From positions 1,224,182 through 1,288,181 of the forward strand of contig NC_031770.1 of NCBI RefSeq assembly GCF_001522545.3: a stretch of 64,000 nt of DNA, given 5' to 3'. Shown one piece after another: positions 35,143-49,529 of the stretch. Within the stretch, counting starts at the first letter, position 1. Every line of letters begins with the position of its first letter. The notes beneath the pieces were generated by a model. The model saw only the letters and a program-made list of their open reading frames with translations. It was not told the origin of the DNA and did not search any database. This DNA comes from Parus major (lineage: Eukaryota > Chordata > Aves > Passeriformes > Paridae). A program made the position numbers and the translations under genes.

Positions 35143-38100
35143 GTAAGACAGAAAAAAAAAAAAAAGCAAGAACAGTTGGATGACTAGACATCAAAACCGA
35201 GTTGAGATGCATTTCCTTTTCTACTCCATACCTAGTATTGCTCAGTTATGACCATAGATACCCCTGAATTTTATTTGTTCAAAATGTAGTGTAGCAACAA
35301 TGTATCATGTGTAGGCCAGTTTAGTTCTTGCTACTTAAATAGCAGTAGTTTCTGTCTATAGTTTCTATTCTGTTCTCCTAATGGCTTCTATCTAAAAAGA
35401 GTTGAGATTTGGAAATAAATAGTAGGAACAGACTTCCACAAGTTATTTGTGGATTTTGGACAATGCTGACTTTCTTGAGGGGAAAATGTTGTGCCTGACT
35501 TGTGTTCTACTAGAATTCAAGAAAATTCACCTCATTAAGCCTAAAGGCCAGACCTGTTAATTAAAACCAGAGTTTAACTTCTAAATGGCAAACATTTCAG
35601 AAAAATGTATGGCTTTGCTTGTATTTGACTAAAGAATAAAAAAATAAAACCTTGCCAAAGCCATGAGCAGAAGGAGAGCTTTTTGCCTCATCAGGAATGA
35701 TGTAACCTTGCAGCGCAGGGATGTTCTGCTGGACCTGCTCCTTCTTGGTTTCTGTGTGGAGAAAAGCGTGGTGCCATCTCCTGCCATACTTTCTCTTAGG
35801 TGACACCAATCTGTCACTTCATATTTTCTTGATGTCCTCTGGAGCTGGCTTGCTTTCTTCTTAGAAAACTGGGCATGTTTGCTGCTGGAATCCTCTTACT
35901 AGACAGAGTGAACTGGATTAGTCACTCGAGCTTCCTGATTAATGCATGGCTCTGTGCTGCTGCAAGCACTCTGATGTGAAGGGAATGCTGCAGTGAGGGA
36001 TGAGGCCAAACACTGCTCTGTGCTATCATTTGTTTTTTAGAGCCTGTTTACACAAAAGCAATCCTGTAAATTGGGATTTCTGTAGTATCGTTCTTTCTTC
36101 AAGGCTCCTCACAGTCTGTTGTGTAGTGGGTAGAAGTATTAGGATTAAAGAGAGGTTATTTTTGCCTCAAAAAACACAGCAGGGACTTAAAATAACTAAA
36201 CTTGCCCCAATTCATTTGATATTAATACTGGCAAAATTGAATAAAAAATCCTGACATGGAAGATCAAAGGAGGAACAACCTCACTTTGGGTTAAAAGGGC
36301 TGCAGCAGTGGGTTGGAAGGTTTTACCAATCAAAATTCCAGAATGGTTTGAATAATTAGGAGGAGACCAGTTGTCTTCCACAATTAGATGATGTTACTAT
36401 AAAACTTAATATACATAAGTGCAAATATAAACACTGTAAATCAGTTGCGAGATGAAGTTGTCTTTACCCCAGAAGTGAAGAATTGCACTCTGAACAGCAT
36501 TAATGGGGGAGTAGAAGTTTTTGGCTCAAAATCCAGCAAGCATCTCTGTCTCTGATGAAAGGCACTGTGTGCTCTCCTATAGCTGTAGTAACTCCTTGGT
36601 GTTAGGAACACCTGTGATTCCTGCAGTTTGGAGATGGGAAAGTCTTACAACGTTTGTGTTGTTTCTAAAAGTGGGCAGTAAGCTCAAAGCCATGTTTTTG
36701 TTTCATAGACAGTTGATCAGCACCAAGAAGCAAATTTTGTCCGTCATAACCATGATGTGGGTTCCAGAAAAAAGGGGGCAATGCCCTTGTGGGTTTTTGG
36801 GAGCAGTTCTCTTCTAGGTCTGACAGGATGAATTAGAGGAATACCCAGCATCCCAGGGTTTCTCCACTAGCTGGAAGGTGACCTGGCATTCCCTTGCATT
36901 TGGCAGGGAGGTAACAAAACAAACAATGGAGAGACACAAGTCCTGTGCTGCAGGCACTGACTTATGTTGCACTGGAATGCTGCCATGGACTTTAGTGGGA
37001 ACAGTAATTGGTCATGCAACTAAGGAAATGCATTATTAATGGGACAGTGTTTGAGCAGGGGGAGATAAGATGAAGATTAAGCCCCTTTCTTGGTGCTGGT
37101 TTTGTTTTTTCCTAATTACAGAGGAATCACTGTGGCTTCAGGAACATTAGAAAAGCCAGAACTTTCTTGCATGGAGTTCAGCACTTTGAAACCATGCCAG
37201 ATACTCACTATCCCAAGCAAGCAATTCCCAATTTGTAGTTGTTCTGCAAAGGGTGGGAGCAGAGAGTGGATACGTTCAAAGCCTTATGAAATAATAAAAT
37301 TTCAACTAAAATTCCAGTGCAGGCACAGAGATGACAAATAGAACAGGAAGGGAGCAGGGACAGGAGTTTGAAGAAGATCAATGTGGAGAAATTTACCTGC
37401 AGTTGTTTATTGGGAGCTGCACCACTGGAAATTGTTCCATGTGAGCAGCGTAGAAAAAAAGGGGTGGCTGGGGAAAAGGGGCTTGGCAGAAGAGGGTCTG
37501 AAAAAGTGTTCAGAAGCAAAAGCTCAGGAGATGTTTGGAGCATGAGAAGAGAGGCCAGTGTTTTATCAACTGATAAAGGAATGCTCAGTTCACATGGCAG
37601 CACCTGGATGCTCTGAGCAGGTCACAGCAGGGATTTGAGACTCACTGTAAGCCTTGTTCAGCTGGTGATGTTTTGTATTTTCCCCTGTTTAAAACCAACC
37701 AGCCTAAAACTCTCCTTAAACATCCACTCCTGAACTCTACAACTGTTGTACTTCTGTGAGTAGTTCAGCTCACTTAGGAGAGAAATCTCAGTACCACGGA
37801 ATAAAACAACCCTGAATGGTGTCAGGGGCTCTCGCAGTAATATCTCTTCCCAGAAATAACTGCCTGCTGTCAGGAAACAGCAGACAAAAAATTAGCAGAC
37901 CAAGTTAAAACTCATTAATGACCCACAATATAACTCATGGAGAAAAAAGAGAAAACAACAAACCTGTGCAGTTATCTAAGTTTGCTGACACTTTGGAAAC
38001 AAAATGATGACTAAATAGTAATGTGTGCTCCAAAGAATGAGTGATATACCAAGATGAATAGGATTTTAGGCACTATTTATCACAGTTAAGCCATAGCCTG

Positions 38101-41100
38101 AATACCATAATGCTGATTCCTTAAATTCATTATGCAGCCAGTATAATGTAGCAGGCAGCAATGTGCCTGTGAGAAGGAAGAAACTATTTCCATTGTTTTA
38201 AACTGAACTGTGGGCACAGACTGATTGACAAGATTGTGCTTTGTCTTATTTCTAAGATACCACACCAATGTTTGTAACGAGGCTTGTGTGAAGTGTTAAA
38301 CCCACTGAATTCTTACATTTTGCTGTTTAAAGTAGTAATCATGGTGTATTTATCTGATGGATACAGTCATGTAAGAAGTGTTGGTGATGCTTCCATCATC
38401 CCTGTTGAAAGCTGGCAGTGTGTGGGTGCTTCTAGCTTCTATTTATGTGACTGGGATTTGTCCTTTGGAATAAATAATAATTAATTTTTCTGGTGTTAAT
38501 ACCCCTGAGGTTCCCAAGAGCAGCGTAACAGCTCTGCACACAATTATTTGTAGAAATTATCACGTGTGAAATAACAGCTTTGTTCTGACCCAGCCATAAA
38601 ATTTACTCTTTGGGTGGTAGGAAATGTGGCACTCCTGAGCTGCCCTTCAGTGGGAATTCTGTAATATTTTGGGAAGAAAGGAAGAGGAAGGGACAGAAAT
38701 AGCCACAACTTCTGAAATTTTTGGCTTCATCAAGGTATGTTTAAAACTCCCCCAACATTATGAATGAAATAAGTGAATTGTTCTGGAGGTACTGAGATAA
38801 CAGTTGCTGGTTGCTTTTTTTGAATTTTCAGATAGTGTTCAGGAAGCATAAGGAATGAAAACACACAGGAAAGCTGAGAGATTGATTTTGTTTAATGTCC
38901 TTTTTTTTTTTAAAGCCACAGCCAGGACTTATTTGCATTTTTTAAAACCTGTCTGTGGGGGAATGGAGCCACTAAAAGCTGGAGTGGTGGCTGTGATGAG
39001 GCTGTGATAATTAACATGGTTTGATGTGCTCGATGCCTTGAAGCAAATCACTACAGAATTCCTGGTGCTGGGTCCTGGGGGAAAGGCTGGGATACATTAA
39101 ATTGCTTTATAGGAAAGCCCCTTGGGTTTTTCAAGTGGTGTAAAGAAGACAGTTTGCAGCCATCCAGCTAAAAATGCCACAGAATTATCAATTCTGAAGA
39201 ACCTTAGCAACAACGTGGTAGCTTTGCTGCCCTCACTACAAAGCAAAAGAGAAAAAATGGATTCGCCTCTGTGCTGCTGCAAGCCAGGAGGAATTAACTT
39301 CTGGAGAGGAGTAGGAGGCAGGTTTCACCTTAGATGCTTGTATTCCCTGAAATAAAAGATGAGATGGCAGCTCTACATTATTTAGTATCAAACAACTGAT
39401 GCATCTAATAAGAGAAGCAAGGGAAAATACCCTCTGAATTTTAAATATCTAATTGAGGCAGCAAACCAAATAACCACAAATCAAAGGCTTGCAGCCGTGA
39501 GAAAAATACTTGAGAGAACAACCTATTCACAGTGACCCAAAGCAACCACTAAACTAATGCACTTGAAACAAGGATTCAGGAAAGAAAATAAATCTGCTAC
39601 TTGGAAAATTAGGGGGAAATGGGGATCTTTACCTCTCTGGTCCTGTGGTTTTTTGGCTGGATTAGTACCTGCAATACCTGCTGCTCAGTAGGTGATGACT
39701 GTTTGGTTCTGCTTCTGTGTATCACTTGTTTCAGAAAATACTTTTTTTTGTGAGATAAATCCTACCAGTACCTTGCTTTACACTTTCCCACTGATTTATT
39801 TTTCCTCAAACATCTTTTCTCATGTTTTGCACAGCTGATCTGCGATCCATCTGTCTGTGACAGAGATGTTTATTCTTAGTCCAAGATGGAATCTCAGACT
39901 CCTGTTTCCTGGTTACCATTTTCCTTTACCCAAGAGCTGCAGATTTGGATGTAGGATATTGACAACCTAAAATTTCAAGTGGAACAGCCTAAAAAATTGA
40001 AGCACTTCGAAGAGCTCTCGATGTCCTCTGAAAGCTGCAGTGTGGAGTGTAGGGACCATCCACAGGCTATCCACACTGAGCTGCTCCCATTTTATTTTCC
40101 AGTCCTTTGCTTCAGATTAGAGCTGTCATATCCCACTGGTCAATTCCAAGGCACTCCCTTCTCTCCAGTCTTTTTTAGTCCCCTTGAGTCTGAGGTCAGC
40201 TGGAGTTTTATAGCCTACGAGCTCCCAGAAACCTCTGTCACTCTGCTCTGTCCCTTTGGGATTTTGCCTTCCCATTTTATTTCAGGCTTTTGCCACTGAT
40301 GTCCTTGCATGAAGCTAAGCCAGGAACAACCTTATATTCCCCCTGCTCATCGCTCTCCCCCACCTATTCCATTTTAGCTGATAGTGATCACTGATGGCTC
40401 CTCTTTGTGCTGGACTCGTCTCCCTCGGAAGTCTGGCCTCACCAGCCACACTCCATTGGATCTTTGGGGGTGATCCTTCCTGACAGCGTAACCCCACTGG
40501 GGATTGCATTAGCCAGGCATGCAGAAAAGAGAAAGTGCCTGTCTAGTGAAATAAAATAAACACACAGGGGAAAAATTGCCAGCCAGGGGTAGGGCTGGGG
40601 CTTCCAGTGTTCTTCAAAAACCCTCCCCTGCCTAGGTAGAGAAGTACACCCTCTGATTCCCTCAAATCTTTAAGCTTTTCCATACATCTGCGGGGATTTT
40701 TTTACAAGAGGTATCCTGTGAGTTTTCTTTCATCTGTTCAAATTTCATCTGCTCTTCTTTCATTATGAAGAAAATATTAGTAATAAAATAGTGAAGTCAT
40801 ACATGTGCAGACTTAGAGACTTCAATCACTGAGCCATCAGTTTAGCCCTGAGTCAAGTAAGTTTAATCCAAGAAAACAAAATTACACGCACCAATCTTAT
40901 TTCTTCTTCATCCTGCTTTACAGTAAACAGTGTTATTAGTATCCTGAAACTTAGTTTATCCTCCCCTCACCACCTCTAGCTCCTTCCCTGGAGCCCCCAC
41001 TAAATCCCTCTGTGACTGCATCCCACAATCCTTTCAGAGGCAATTGGCTTATGGCAAACAAGTGGAAGCCCAGTTTGGCACCTCGTTGTTCTCTTCAGGA

Positions 41101-44100
41101 AGCCAGGGTACCTAAATCCTTCCTCAAAGTACCAAACTTAGCAAGTTCCTTTATTTCTAACTCTTGCTATAGGTACAGCAGGCAGTTTTCTCTGTGCCAT
41201 CCTCAATCTCTGCAATGCACCCATTTACATTTACAAACATATTTCACTTGGGATTCTGCATGGGGGAAACAAATCTGTCATTGAGAGAACTTAAATCCAC
41301 CTGTGATCAGGTTAAGTGGCTTCAGTGACACATTAAGGGTCACTTCCTTCAGGTGCTGGCTGTAAATGTAAGCCCCAAACCCTTCTTCTTTTCAGGTAAG
41401 TTATTTCTCGGGTCTGAATGAGGTTTCTGAAGGAAGTAGGGACTAAAGCTCTCCAGTTTTAAGAGAAGAAGGCTCTAAAAGGGTAATTTAAACTGGATGT
41501 GGTGGGTGTCACGGTTCCTGCCACAGTGAAATGTTTCCCCATGCTCTGGAAGCTGGGTCTGGCTGCAGAAACATCACCCTGGAGGTTGTGTTCTTCCTAT
41601 GCAGTCCATTTCTGCTTGGAGCCATAAACAGTAGCAAAAGAGTTTTTTGGTGTAAACTGGAATTATAGAAAAAATACTCTGGATGTGTTGTTTTTCCAAG
41701 ACTGTGAGCACCCACAGGCAGCTTGAGGTATGTCTGTTGATGGACTGAGCAGAGTGTAGGAAGGTAAAACTTCCCTGACATCCTTATAGAGTAGTATTGC
41801 AGCTGACCAGCTGGAAAGTGGGAATGGGGAACTCAGCCTGAGGTGGGCTATCCCAAAACTCCAGGGCTCCATCCCAAACTGCTGAAGGGGGAGAAACAGC
41901 CTCTATCCAGGCCATTTATCTCCATCAATCCCTGTTCCTCCTCTCTGCCTGCAGAACAGCCACTTTCAGGAGCTGTTTCCTCACAGCTGAGGAGGAAGGC
42001 TCTGCCCAGGGCTCCATGTGGAGCTGAGCTCCAGCTCTGTGCAATTTCAGGTGTTTCAGGCCCAGGAATGAGCAGGGATGTCTCTAACCTATGTACAGAT
42101 ACCTTTCTTGAAAGGGCTTCCTCTATCAAGCTGCCTCTTTGCTACTTCTTTTTCTCTGTTTTCTCCCTTATTTATTTTTTTTTCCAACTTAGCCATTCAC
42201 ATACTGGATAAACAGAATTTCAAGGAGCTTTCCAAATCCAAAAGATGGGGATGTTATACAAATTAATCTTATGAAGCGAGGTATTTCCTGGGAAAGCCTT
42301 CTAAAGGAATTTTTTTCATTAGTGAGTCCCTCATTACAGGATTAAAAGCTAAGCTCCTTCCTCCCTCATTTCTTCCACAAATTAGGTTTTCATAAGACCT
42401 TTTATGTGTTTTTCTAAGTACCCCAGGTCTTGCCTCTTCTGGCAAAAGAGTAAATGTTAATAACATTAATTACTTCATGCTAATAAACTACTTTTGGTAA
42501 CATTGGCTAGGAAAAATATAGGAATCCCTTTTTTTTGATTTTTTTTCCTGTGGTATTTTAAGTGTAGCTGGCAATACCCAGGGCCACATAATAGATGGAT
42601 GTCATTGACTTTAATGCAGTCTAGATTTTGCAGAATAACCCTGTTCTGGCTTTCTCAAGTCATGCCTACTTCTAATACTGGTATTTTAGAGGGGATTTAG
42701 TTTTGTAGGGGAAACTCAGGCCTGTTAAATCCCCAAATCTGGCAAGAGATGTCCACAGGTGAACCCTGAATCCTCTGGAGATGCTTTTATGGGCTTTCTG
42801 TGTGGGGCCAAGGAAGGATCCTGGAAAGCATCAAGCATCCAGGAACTCCATGAAGGGAAAAGCTTCCCTTTCCTGAGCTCTCAAAGTTGTGGCCACCATT
42901 ATGGAAGTGTTTGTTCTTCTGTGCACATGCAGAATTTTATGGGGAATGCAGAGCAATGGACAACAATGAACTGCCAGCCAAAGGAAGTTGTATGAAAGAT
43001 GGAATACATTGGGTTTAGCTGAGAAATGCACAGAAATTAGCATTTGGGATCCAAAGGCTCGCCCTCAACACTGACAAAACATGCACAGGAAAAGAAAAAA
43101 GGGTTGTGCCTCAACTGGAAGTGTAAAATTTCTGATATAAAAATATCTGAATTCCAGTGGGAAAGGGTCATTTGTATTGCAGCCCCTATCTTAAAAATGC
43201 TGGTCAGTGTCAAATGTTCTCAGAAGTGTCTCATTTAATGAGATTTGACCCAGTGACAAGATTTCATTATGACTTCATTTAGAACCTTGGACAAATGGAG
43301 AGTAACAGTTAACCTGAACTCTCTAAAGATTTTGTTAATGTACCTGATTTCCTAGACAGGAGAATCATCTTTGTCGAGTCTAAGAAAATCTCTTAGTAAG
43401 CGGCATTTATTTATTTGCAAGTGGAATTGGGATGTAGAATAAAACCAGACTGGAAATTTTCAGAGGTATGATTCCTCCTCAGAGGCAATGGGAGAAGTCT
43501 CCACCGTGAGAAAATTATCAGAAAACAGCCTTTGGCCCTGATGGGGAGAGCATTTCTTTTTTAAACATTAACTGTAGATCACAGTATCAATTCTGGTTTA
43601 TCACTGTGATAAAAGTTCAGTTCACCGTTGTCTTGAAATGACTGAACTGGCTGTGAATGTTTTGTAACCGAGAACCATTTCCTTTTGTAACTTAAGCACT
43701 TAATTGCTTCTAATTGGTTTCTGTTGCAAAGGAGACTGGGATCCAAATGACAGAGCAGAGAGGAGAGGATGGGGGAGCCTGTGCTAAGTGCACATTATTG
43801 AAGTGTCAGTGGTGTGATCAGAGGTGTCATTGTGGGGCAGGACAAAGGAAAAGGAGGAAGAGACTATGGAGCATCTGGGGATTCTGGGAGAGATCACTAA
43901 AGATCAGTCCTGGCAAGCAAATCATGAAATCAGTATTTGATGAGGCATAGAGTCCTCAGCTAATCAGTGTCCAGAGCAGCTGATAAGAGCAGTCAAAACC
44001 ATTGATGTCAGCAAGTCGGTAGCACTTGGGAGAGCTGGCACCATGCTCTGATCAGGGAAAGAGAACAGAACTAAATCAGGAACTAAACACCAAACAAACT

Positions 44101-44718
44101 CTCAAAATAGGCAGCCTGGTCCAGGAATCTGTTCTGTGCCTTTGGGATCCAGTGGTGGATGTGAGTGAGTCATAATCTTAGTTTAGGGGAGCCAAGGAGT
44201 CATTTTCACTGCAGCTTTCTGTACACCCTGACCTTCATTGGCCTCATGAATCAGGAGTAAGTACAAGAAAATTAATGTGAATGAGAACAAAATTTAATTT
44301 CTGGCATTTGCAGAAACTTAAACCCAGATTATGCCTTGTTCTGGTTTTAGAGCAATCAGTAATATCATCTAGAGCATGCTCACTTCTGAACCAGTACCCA
44401 GCAGTATAAACATATTTAATATTATCAATGAGTAGAGCTCATGTATTGCTGTAAAAATTCCTTCCTTGTCTTCTTTTGTCTTTTAGCCTGAATAGTGATG
44501 GAATGTTTAGTACTGGCACAAGAATTGCCAAAAGAGACTTTATATCTTTACTAAATAAACGCTGCTCATGTTCACCAGTGGCATGATAATCCCAATTACA
44601 TTGTGCAGAATTAATTAGCTCCAGTGTAAGGCTGCTAAATGAGCAGTTATACTATTGGGGAGCAAAAGACACCAAAACAAACTAGGTATGAGCAATCTGC
44701 ACTTCCTCTTTCAGTATT
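35143..44718. other. Intergenic or intronic DNA, no gene recognised
   Basis: Mostly unique AT-rich sequence. A 14-A run at 35152-35165 directly follows the exon-like segment. No CR1, LTR or coding exon was recognised. I searched by eye for a Trp-Trp codon pair fitting the next conserved segment of C2orf73 and found no convincing candidate. A 78-codon cysteine-rich frame at 43714-43950 has no support as a gene. Confidence 0.5.
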
Positions 44719-44942
44719 ACAAGAGGGAATGGCAGAGGGCAGGGTTAGATTGGATATTAGAGAAAACTGTTCCCTGGGAAGGTGGAGAGGCCCTGGCACA
44801 GGTTCTCTGGAGAAGCTGTGGCTGCCCCTGGATCCCTGGAAGTGTCCAAGGCCAGGTTGGATGGGGCTTGGAGCACCCTGGGATAGTGGAAGGTCTCCCT
44901 GTCCATGGCAGGGGGTGGGACTGGATGGGTTTTAAGGTCCCA
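44719..44942 (+). mobile_element. CR1 LINE 3' fragment, sense
   Basis: Starts near ACAAGAGGGAATGGCAGAGG and continues with GGCACAGGTTCTCTGGAGAA, GGAAGTGTCCAAGGCCAGG, GGATAGTGGAAGGTCTCCC and TGGGTTTTAAGGTCCC. It is collinear with the 30.3-kb copy but lacks the last 30 bp of the CR1 3' end. Truncated and non-coding. Confidence 0.88.
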
Positions 44943-47900
44943 TGTGTGTCATTAAACTCCAGTGAATTGTAGAGGCCCAAAGAACTGATCCAGGCACCAG
45001 CCTGAGTTGGCTTTGCCAGCCAAGTTCAGTCAGCAGCAGGTGAAAACCCTCAAACTTTTCTCCAGTACTGGGGAAACCTGACTTGATTGTGCTGTGGACA
45101 CTGGCAAGCAGTTGCTCTCTGCCAGCAGGTTTAGCAGTTGTGTTGTTCATTTTTGCCTATATTCAGAAATGGACAAAATATACATTTTTCAAACTATACT
45201 TGATGGGGAGCATCGGTGTGCAGAGGTGATTTTTGTCTCCATACAGCAGTACATGTTAAAAATTACCCTGCTGATGTCACTCGAGGTGTTTCCTCCTGGC
45301 TCTCTCCCCCATCCAGAGTAAACAGGAGAGATGAAAAGGTAAAAACTTCGAGTTCACCTGCTGTATAACCCTGTATCAGTAATAAGTCTTCCTCTGGCAT
45401 GGAGAAACCAAACCTTTGGGAGTTACCACATGAGGAAATACTTCTATTTAAAAGCTCCACATGTGGAGGCTGTGAGGTTGGAAGAGGCTCCCTTCAGCTA
45501 TTTGAAGGTGGAGTTACTGCTTTTGAGAGAGTTTGACTGAGTTAGGCTGTGGGAGGCCAAGTGTTTGCAGTGCCCCTGGCTGAGCAGCCTGGGTAGCACA
45601 GAGCCACAGGGGCTGTCTCAGGGCAGGTGAAATTCAGTCTCCTGTGCTTTTTCCCAGCCGTCTCTAAAGCAAATTAATGAGAGCAAGTCTAGACCAATTT
45701 TTAACCAACTGCTCAGACAGGCTCTCTCCCTCTTGCTGGTGTTTTGTCACATAATGGCTGACTGGCCTTTTATTCCCTGCAAGCAGGGCATTTGGGGAAC
45801 TAAGTGCTCCATAAAATCAGGCTTAGGTGAGGAGGAAAGCCTCATCTAAAAGCATGTCAGGAGCAGGTGAGCTGCCTGGCTGGCAGAGAGGGTGTCCTTG
45901 GGGGGGCCTGGGAGCGCTGTCTGATCAGCTACTCACCCTCAACTGCTGTGACTTGCATCACAGCTTGTTTCTGCAAGGAGAAGTTGCTGCAGAGCAGCTG
46001 CAATCCTGCATTTCTTCACTCCATGTGTATTCTGAGGCAACTGGTTTGGGAGCCAACACCCTTGCTGACTATGCCAAGAGGATCAGCTGAGCCTGCTGCT
46101 GTCACCCAAGGGTGTTCCAGGAGAGCAGCATGGCAGCAGCAACCTTGGAGACCAGAGGGTTATGACTGAACTGCATTGTCTGCAACTAAAAAATCCCTGT
46201 GCTATGGATCACTTGTTTAATGCCAAAAAACACTTGGAAACACAGCAGATTATACTCTAACAACACAGTGTGTTTTCCCAGCTACCAGAGCCTAATACAT
46301 TTGAAGTAAGTGTAATTCTCCTCTAATGCTCTGAGCTGCTCTGTTTCTGTGGGCTAATAGAAACAGATTTTCAAGTTTGGGTGAGAGGAGCTCACTAATT
46401 GGTGACTTCCAAGCAATCTGAGATGTGGAGGGAAAAGCCTTTGACAATTAGGGTAATTTAGAGAGAGGAGGAAGAAGGGGAGATGTTTCCTTGAACAGAA
46501 GGACAGTTTCTTGTCTGCCCTGGTTTAAGGAGGGGAAGGGCTGCTTGCTCGGGGCTCTTTCTCTTGAGTAATTGATGAAGCAGATTCATTCTGCAAGGCA
46601 CAGAAGCCAAGGTGATGCTGACTGGGCAGATCTTGGAGCTCTCCAGGTCTCTGGCAGCAAAGGGAAGAAACAGCATCAGAAGAAAATCATTTATGTTGCA
46701 GCAAGAACTATCATGTGCTCCCAGGGTGGGAGGGGAAAGAGAATAGCAGTTGTTGGCTCTTTTTCCCTGCTAGTGAAGGAGAGGAGCACAGACAGGAATG
46801 TCATGATACAGACAAGCACAAATCTCTGTAAATCAGTGCTCTTGGCTCATCAGGGGATCCCTGCCAAGTGTTAGCAGCAAGGAGTGACAATCAGAGACAA
46901 TCTTAACTCATAGGTGTGTGTTCTATCCAGTGTTACCTGGTGCTCAGGGGTCAGGTGGCTGCTGTTACAGCCCAGCTGCTGCAAGGCTTTTAATTGTGCA
47001 GACCCTCTTGCAGTGAATTCACAGCCAAATGGGAGTTATGAAACCATGTTTTAAGATTTAGTCTATAGTCAAGCTTGTGTAGAAAATAAAAGGCCACATT
47101 TAGAATCATGACAGATTTTTCCAAACACTGAGAAGGGTGAGGGATATAATCAGGGAATTATTTTCATTTTTTCTGATTCCTTCTGCAGAAAAAGTCATTG
47201 CAGAGGTAATAGTGAAATTTGGTGTGTGGTGATTGTATTTACCTTTAGCTGGAGGATCCTGAAGCCTGTGACTCTTCCATGGATGCTGTTGCCTGGCTTG
47301 GTGACCTAAACATGTGCTGAGCACAAAATCTCTGTTCCCTTGTGACAAATCTTGTTTCCTTGCGGGAAATCTTTTGGGCTCTTCTAGGAAAGATCTTGGC
47401 TCTGTTCTCCTGGCTGTTTGGTGTTGGCCTTGTGTCAAGGCAGATGGAAGTGGCCTGTAACAGGATGCTGGATCATCTGTCCATGTCCAAGGAAGGAGAA
47501 TGCTCTGAAGGGCCAACCCTTCCCCTTTGCAATACCAATTTACTGCCCCTAATATGGCTGTGGTTATTGCCCTGTGCTTTGATCAGTGATTTTTTGGCCT
47601 CGTGGAACTTTGTATCCCTGGAGACTGCAGTGCTGCCAGTTCAGTCCAGTCTGGAGCCCCAAATGGGAGACTTGGGGAAAACTTCTGTGCAGGTACAGAT
47701 GGGGAATACTGGGGGAACCTGTTCCAGTGATGTCAGCTAAGCTGTGGAGCAAGGATCAGTCTAATGAGTGGCTTATCCAAGGCTGATTTCCTGTTTAGAA
47801 AGCTAAGATAATAATCTTTTATTAATGAAAAATCCGAATGATCAGCTGAAAGCACCAGCATTTAGGGAGTTAATGACTGGCTCCTGGTCTGTGCTCCTGT

Positions 47901-49529
47901 GAAGCATCTGGAGCAATCCCATCCCTACTCATGTTCCCTAGGAGCTCCCTTGTGACTCCATCCCCCGGCAGTCACTGTGGGGGAAAGGAGCTGTGATCGA
48001 TCCTGGTGATTCTCAGCTATTGTGACAGCAAAAGACTGGTCCAGTGTTCCCTAAATTGCTGCTGGAGTGCCAGGAATGGGAGCAAGCACAGGGCACCCCT
48101 GTGCCCTTTACCCCTCAGCTCCAGTTGAGCAATGTCCCCCTGAGCTGAGCGTCTGGTCCTCCCAGACAGACACACTAACTCCTCTATGGGAACCTTCATA
48201 CCAATTAAATCTTATCATCAAATCGTTCTGTTCCATCACTCCACTTAATTAGCCATGGTCTTTGGTATTTCAGCAATGCTGCACCGTGCCAAAAAATGAA
48301 AGTATTCTTTGTGTGGTACACGCCCAACAACTGCCTGTCTGCCAGCCAGGGGCAGTCCAACAAATGTTTCTCCTGCACCAGAGCAGTATCTGCTGGGAAA
48401 TGTAATTGCCCACTTCTGTTTTTTCAAACTGAAATGAGTTAGAGGCTGTGGTCTTTTCATCTGGGCACTCTGCTTTTGTTGCAGCAAAAGAAGGCTGGTT
48501 TCTCCTCAGCTGTTTAGTGAACATAAACTGTGATGAGTCACACAAAACCCACAACTGAAGGGGTTCCTCAAGTGTTAGTTGTTAATATGGTCTCTTTACT
48601 AATGATAAACAAGAAAAGAACACAAATTAACTGCTCGTTAGCAGCAGATCACAGCTATTACCTAAATCCTTGTCTGCAGCAGGGCCCTTGACTTTAGGAA
48701 TGTGTATCAGGTCCGACCTAATTTTATTTTATGTTTGGAAACATCCAAACCCAGGCAGATCATCACATCCCACTTTCAGCAAGAAAGCGCCTGATTTGGC
48801 AACCTCTGTTGTAAATGGCTGCAATTTTTTTTTCTCCCTAAAATCTGTGCAACTCCTGTGAGTAAGTGAGGATAAAAAGCTCTGTGATCTGTAGAATCCA
48901 GCCTGGAATTGCTCATCGACAAATGGCAGTGAGGGAAACACTAGGAATGAGGAAATAATAATGGTTAGTTCCATGCTGCCCACTGATGCTGAGACCCATT
49001 TACACTGCCGGTGAGGAGAAGGCCACCAACTTACCTGTGACAAGGAATCAGTTGATCCATGGAAACAGGAACTCTTTTAATAGCCCCCCAAAGCTGTGCC
49101 CTGCCATCTGAGGCATTTGTCAGATGTGAGAGGCACTTGGCCTATTTTTGTCACACAGTAAATCCTTTTTCCTATTCTATTGGGGCTCAGTCCCACCCTT
49201 GGATAATGAGCTCAGTGCTCTTTCACTTGCATGGAAATGTTCTGTGCCTGAAGGCAGAATTTGGCTGGATCTGAATAATGACATCTGTAATGTTCCCTCA
49301 GACAGGACCCAAAAGACACCAGCAGGTGCTGATAAGCATCCAGCCTGCAGAGAGATGTTTGTAAATCCTCCACAGTGCTTGTCTGCCTCTTCACCTGCTT
49401 TTGGGGAGGCTTGGAGAAAACCTGGAGTTGCTGCAGGAACAGAGGTGGGGGTTCAGTCTGTTTGTCTTGGTGGCCCTGATGCCTTAAGTTTTAGGTTTCA
49501 TATTTTCCATATTCTGCACTGCCTAGGTG
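44943..49529. other. Intergenic or intronic DNA, no gene recognised
   Basis: Unique sequence with scattered open frames of up to about 135 codons on both strands (for example 47106-47516 minus and 47342-47740 plus). None has a recognisable domain or clear exon boundaries. No repeat family was recognised. Confidence 0.5.

Noticed and set aside
35152..35165. Poly-A run as a retrogene tail
   Set aside because: No retrocopied coding sequence precedes it; it directly follows an apparent splice donor.
34699..35187. 162-codon + strand frame ending in a lysine run
   Set aside because: It crosses the candidate exon in a different frame, runs through the consensus donor and into a poly-A tract. It shows no domain and is likely chance.
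47106..47740. Two overlapping opposite-strand frames of more than 130 codons
   Set aside because: No domain, no consistent splice sites and no start context; typical chance frames in moderately GC-rich sequence.
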